Source of the DNA: Puffinus mauretanicus
Taxonomy: Eukaryota > Chordata > Aves > Procellariiformes > Procellariidae
NCBI GenBank assembly: GCA_023333565.1
Contig: JAJKFH010003627.1
Span: 5,995,501-6,059,500 of the forward strand
DNA length: 64,000 bases
Direction of reading: 5' to 3'
Shown here: piece by piece, positions 62,015 through 64,000 of the stretch
Position numbering within the stretch: the stretch's first letter is position 1
Layout: the number at the start of each line of letters is the position of its first letter
Notes under the pieces: model-generated
What the model was told of the DNA's origin: nothing
Database searches by the model: none
The model's input: the letters and a program-made list of their open reading frames with translations, nothing else
Made by a program: the position numbers and the translations under genes

Positions 62015-63405
62015 GTTGAGATGGAGAAAGATGGTTTCTATTTACTTTCCAATGAAAATTACTTTAGAAAGCCACTACGTCATTGTTCTCCTGTTATAAC
62101 AAATGAAAGTTTGTGCTCAATATTTGGGCAAGATGTGCTACAGGAGGAGCTCACAGTGTACAAGTTGTTATAAAGCCACCAACATTGCTACAGTTCTGAG
62201 CCCCTACAGTAGTATTGCCAAAGAGGGAATTGACCGTACAGTGTGGCCCATCGGCACCACCGGTTTTATGGCAGAAAGCCCAGTAGACACCTCTGTTCAA
62301 GGTTTAATGAAGCCTAGGATTTCCATGTCCTCTGTGCTCTTCCAGTCCCACTCCTTTTCCTCCTAAAACTCACATTCTCATCTCTACAGTTATTCCTTTT
62401 TATTTTTTGTTCTTCCAGACTCATTTCTCCCTTATCTTTCTGTGGTGTTTATCATAGATAATGAGGAATGCACAATCCCCAAAACCAGATTTCTCTGTGA
62501 TGCAAAGTCGACATCACGCTTAGCTTCTAGGTGGATTAATTAGTCTGATCCAGTTACACCGCTTATTAGAATGCCAGTGCCATCCTGAGTACATATAGTG
62601 TTGCTTTGTATGGTGTGGATATACTCTGAGGCCAAAGCATTTGGCCTCCTAAATCTGTGGCGGAGTTGGGGGTGGATTTCATTCATCTGCCGCCTCAGAG
62701 AAGTTAATATCTTTCACAGCCTCAAATTTCAGTTGAAAAACGAGAAGGAAAGCTGCTTAGGAGAAATTGCTTGAAAAGCAGCAATCGGGGAGAAGGGATG
62801 GTGCGCAGGAGAAGAGAACAGGGTTACAGGACGGAGTAGGTTTAGATATTACTGCACATGTTGAAACTGACAACATAATGCATGTCATGTAATTCAGAAA
62901 TGGTGCCATTTCCTTGAAAATCAGAAGCTAATATATGCAGCCCTACACTGTGCAAAAATCAATCTTTCACCTTGCCTTGGAAAAAAAACCCCATGCACTA
63001 TGATTTATGGCAGAGGAAAAGAAGCTTAGATTTTCTTTGACTTCATGCAGTACTCCTTCCACATGTCTAATGTACTGCCTGCAGCTATGTTTCTTGTGGA
63101 AGGTGAGTGTGTGTGTCAGCACTGCCCCTAACAGACTTACAGAGACTGATGAGCTTTTCTTACGTTCTCAGCTTTTTCTTTTTCTTTTTTTAATTGCTAT
63201 TTCTTGCTTTTCTCTTTTAATCCATTTATTGCATTTGCTCTTTCGATCTGCGTGCAGTTTTATTTGCACTGACTTAAGATTCTTGGACACTTCTTGATGA
63301 TAAACATCTCTAGTGAAATACCCATGAAGAATGACTTAGCTTTGTGGTGAGAGCTATTAATGTTCTGAGTTTGACTCCAGAGGCCACATCTAGAGGTAAA
63401 AGTCA
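62015..63405. other. Non-genic unique DNA
   Basis: No recognised gene. 62560-62760 has a compact mixed composition ('CAAAGCATTTGGCCTCCTAA' at 62633-62652) that could be conserved noncoding DNA. A GTGAGT sequence at 63103 looks like a splice donor but is followed by a GTGTGT run and no exon-like context. Confidence 0.4.
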
Positions 63406-63410
63406 GAGGT

Positions 63411-63563
63411 AGAGTCACCATCCCTGGAGGTATTTAAAAGACGTGTAGATGAGGCCCTTAGGGACATGGTGTAGGGAGCATGGTGTGTTGGATTGACGGT
63501 TGGACTCGATGATCTTAAAGGTCTTTTCCAACCTTACTGATTCTATGATTCTATGATTCTATG
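63411..63563 (+). mobile_element. CR1 LINE 3' end with octamer tail
   Basis: The plus strand carries the last part of ORF2 and the 3' UTR of an avian CR1: 'AGAGTCACCATCCCTGGAGG' (63411-63430), 'GTATTTAAAAGACGTGTAGA' (63430-63449) and 'TTGGACTCGATGATCTTAAA' (63500-63519). 'GGTCTTTTCCAACCTTACTG' (63520-63539) follows, then three perfect ATTCTATG octamers (63540-63563). Severe 5' truncation to about 150 bp is typical. Low divergence in the tail suggests a comparatively young insertion. Confidence 0.92.
63540..63563 (+). repeat. (ATTCTATG)x3 CR1 tail
   Basis: Three exact octamer copies at 63540-63547, 63548-63555 and 63556-63563. CR1 has no poly(A) tail; its 3' end is this type of octamer array, used in priming reverse transcription. 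Confidence 0.97.
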
Positions 63564-64000
63564 AAAAGAATAAAGTCCTTAATTGCGGTCAATTGTATCT
63601 TTGCTCTTTCTACTGTGCTGGCCCACAAAAGGGCAAATGATGACAATTCTGATGACTTTTGTACTGTAAATAAGCCCATATATCTGGACATTTATAAATT
63701 ATTCATTCTGATGTTGTCTGGGAAGAATGACATAGATCAGCATGTTTTGCAATATAGGTGCATGAACGGCCTTCCAGTAGCACTAATAAAAGCAACACTG
63801 CAAATCCTCTCTGCAAATCCGAAAGCAGACATGTAATAACTGTTGGTCACTCCTGATCTGGAATGGGTTTGACCTGCTGACCTCAGGGTGAAAGGCTCTG
63901 TACTGCATTACCACTCCCAAGAGCTCTCTGACCCTCTCTGAGGTTGGGTTTTTTATTATTTTGTAGTTAACCTCAAGACAGCATCACCTACAATGGATAA
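63564..64000. other. Non-genic DNA to the window edge
   Basis: AT-rich sequence. The 91-codon frame at 63561-63836 begins at the end of the CR1 tail (ATGAAAAG) and has no known domain. Confidence 0.45.

Noticed and set aside
63007..63297. 96-codon frame with a splice-donor-like GTGAGT at 63103
   Set aside because: The candidate donor sits at the start of a GT run, the upstream frame has no domain and no matching acceptor is evident.
1..64000. CRISPR arrays, operons, phage or plasmid features
   Set aside because: No regularly spaced repeats, no closely packed genes and clear vertebrate repeat content; the DNA is eukaryotic nuclear.

Overview
This window looks like 64 kb of bird nuclear DNA with no recognisable protein-coding host gene. 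The evidence is its repeat content. There are CR1 LINE pieces of at least two ages, two of which carry the short octamer-type 3' tail typical of avian CR1. There is a solo ERVL-type LTR whose sequence I recognise from neoavian genomes. There are several old but still readable MIR SINE relics, and the remaining DNA is AT-rich and unique-looking. The class assignment (bird) is firm. A neoavian rather than galliform source is inferred from memory of the LTR family.

Layout. 0-10 kb: unique DNA with an old CR1 fragment (1.36-1.87 kb, minus), a 207-bp pure pyrimidine (TTTTC)n tract (2.02-2.23 kb), an ancient amniote repeat remnant (4.1 kb), copies of a second old amniote repeat family (6.6 and 7.8 kb), and a CR1 3' fragment (8.4 kb, plus). 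10-13 kb: a MIR, the solo LTR (11.07-11.66 kb) with a TATA box and a perfect CRE palindrome, then a 30-bp tandem duplication ending in a stem-loop. 13-29 kb: mostly unique DNA with three or four MIR relics. 29-39 kb: the most conserved-looking part, with a candidate enhancer-like block at 29.0-29.44 kb, a small CpG-rich patch at 31.2-31.5 kb, and a run of homeodomain-motif-rich, repeat-poor DNA at 35.2-38.65 kb. 39-51 kb: unique DNA with a MIR beside a CpG-rich patch (42.1 kb) and two old CR1 3' ends (48.4 and 49.5 kb). 51.56-53.25 kb: the one large, younger CR1 copy on the minus strand, holding a broken reverse transcriptase. 53-64 kb: unique DNA, a possible conserved block at 57.5-58.1 kb, and a compact CR1 3' end at 63.41-63.56 kb.

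None of the open reading frames outside the large CR1 resembles a known protein, and none shows a convincing exon structure. The window is best read as a gene desert or a large intron, possibly carrying long-range regulatory elements of a neighbouring gene outside the window. I found no undescribed multi-gene system. The points most worth following are the conserved-looking blocks, the LTR promoter signals and the long homopyrimidine tract. I could not run alignments or conservation scoring. Repeat assignments rest on recognised consensus features and conserved-block calls on motif content alone, and small exons cannot be excluded.
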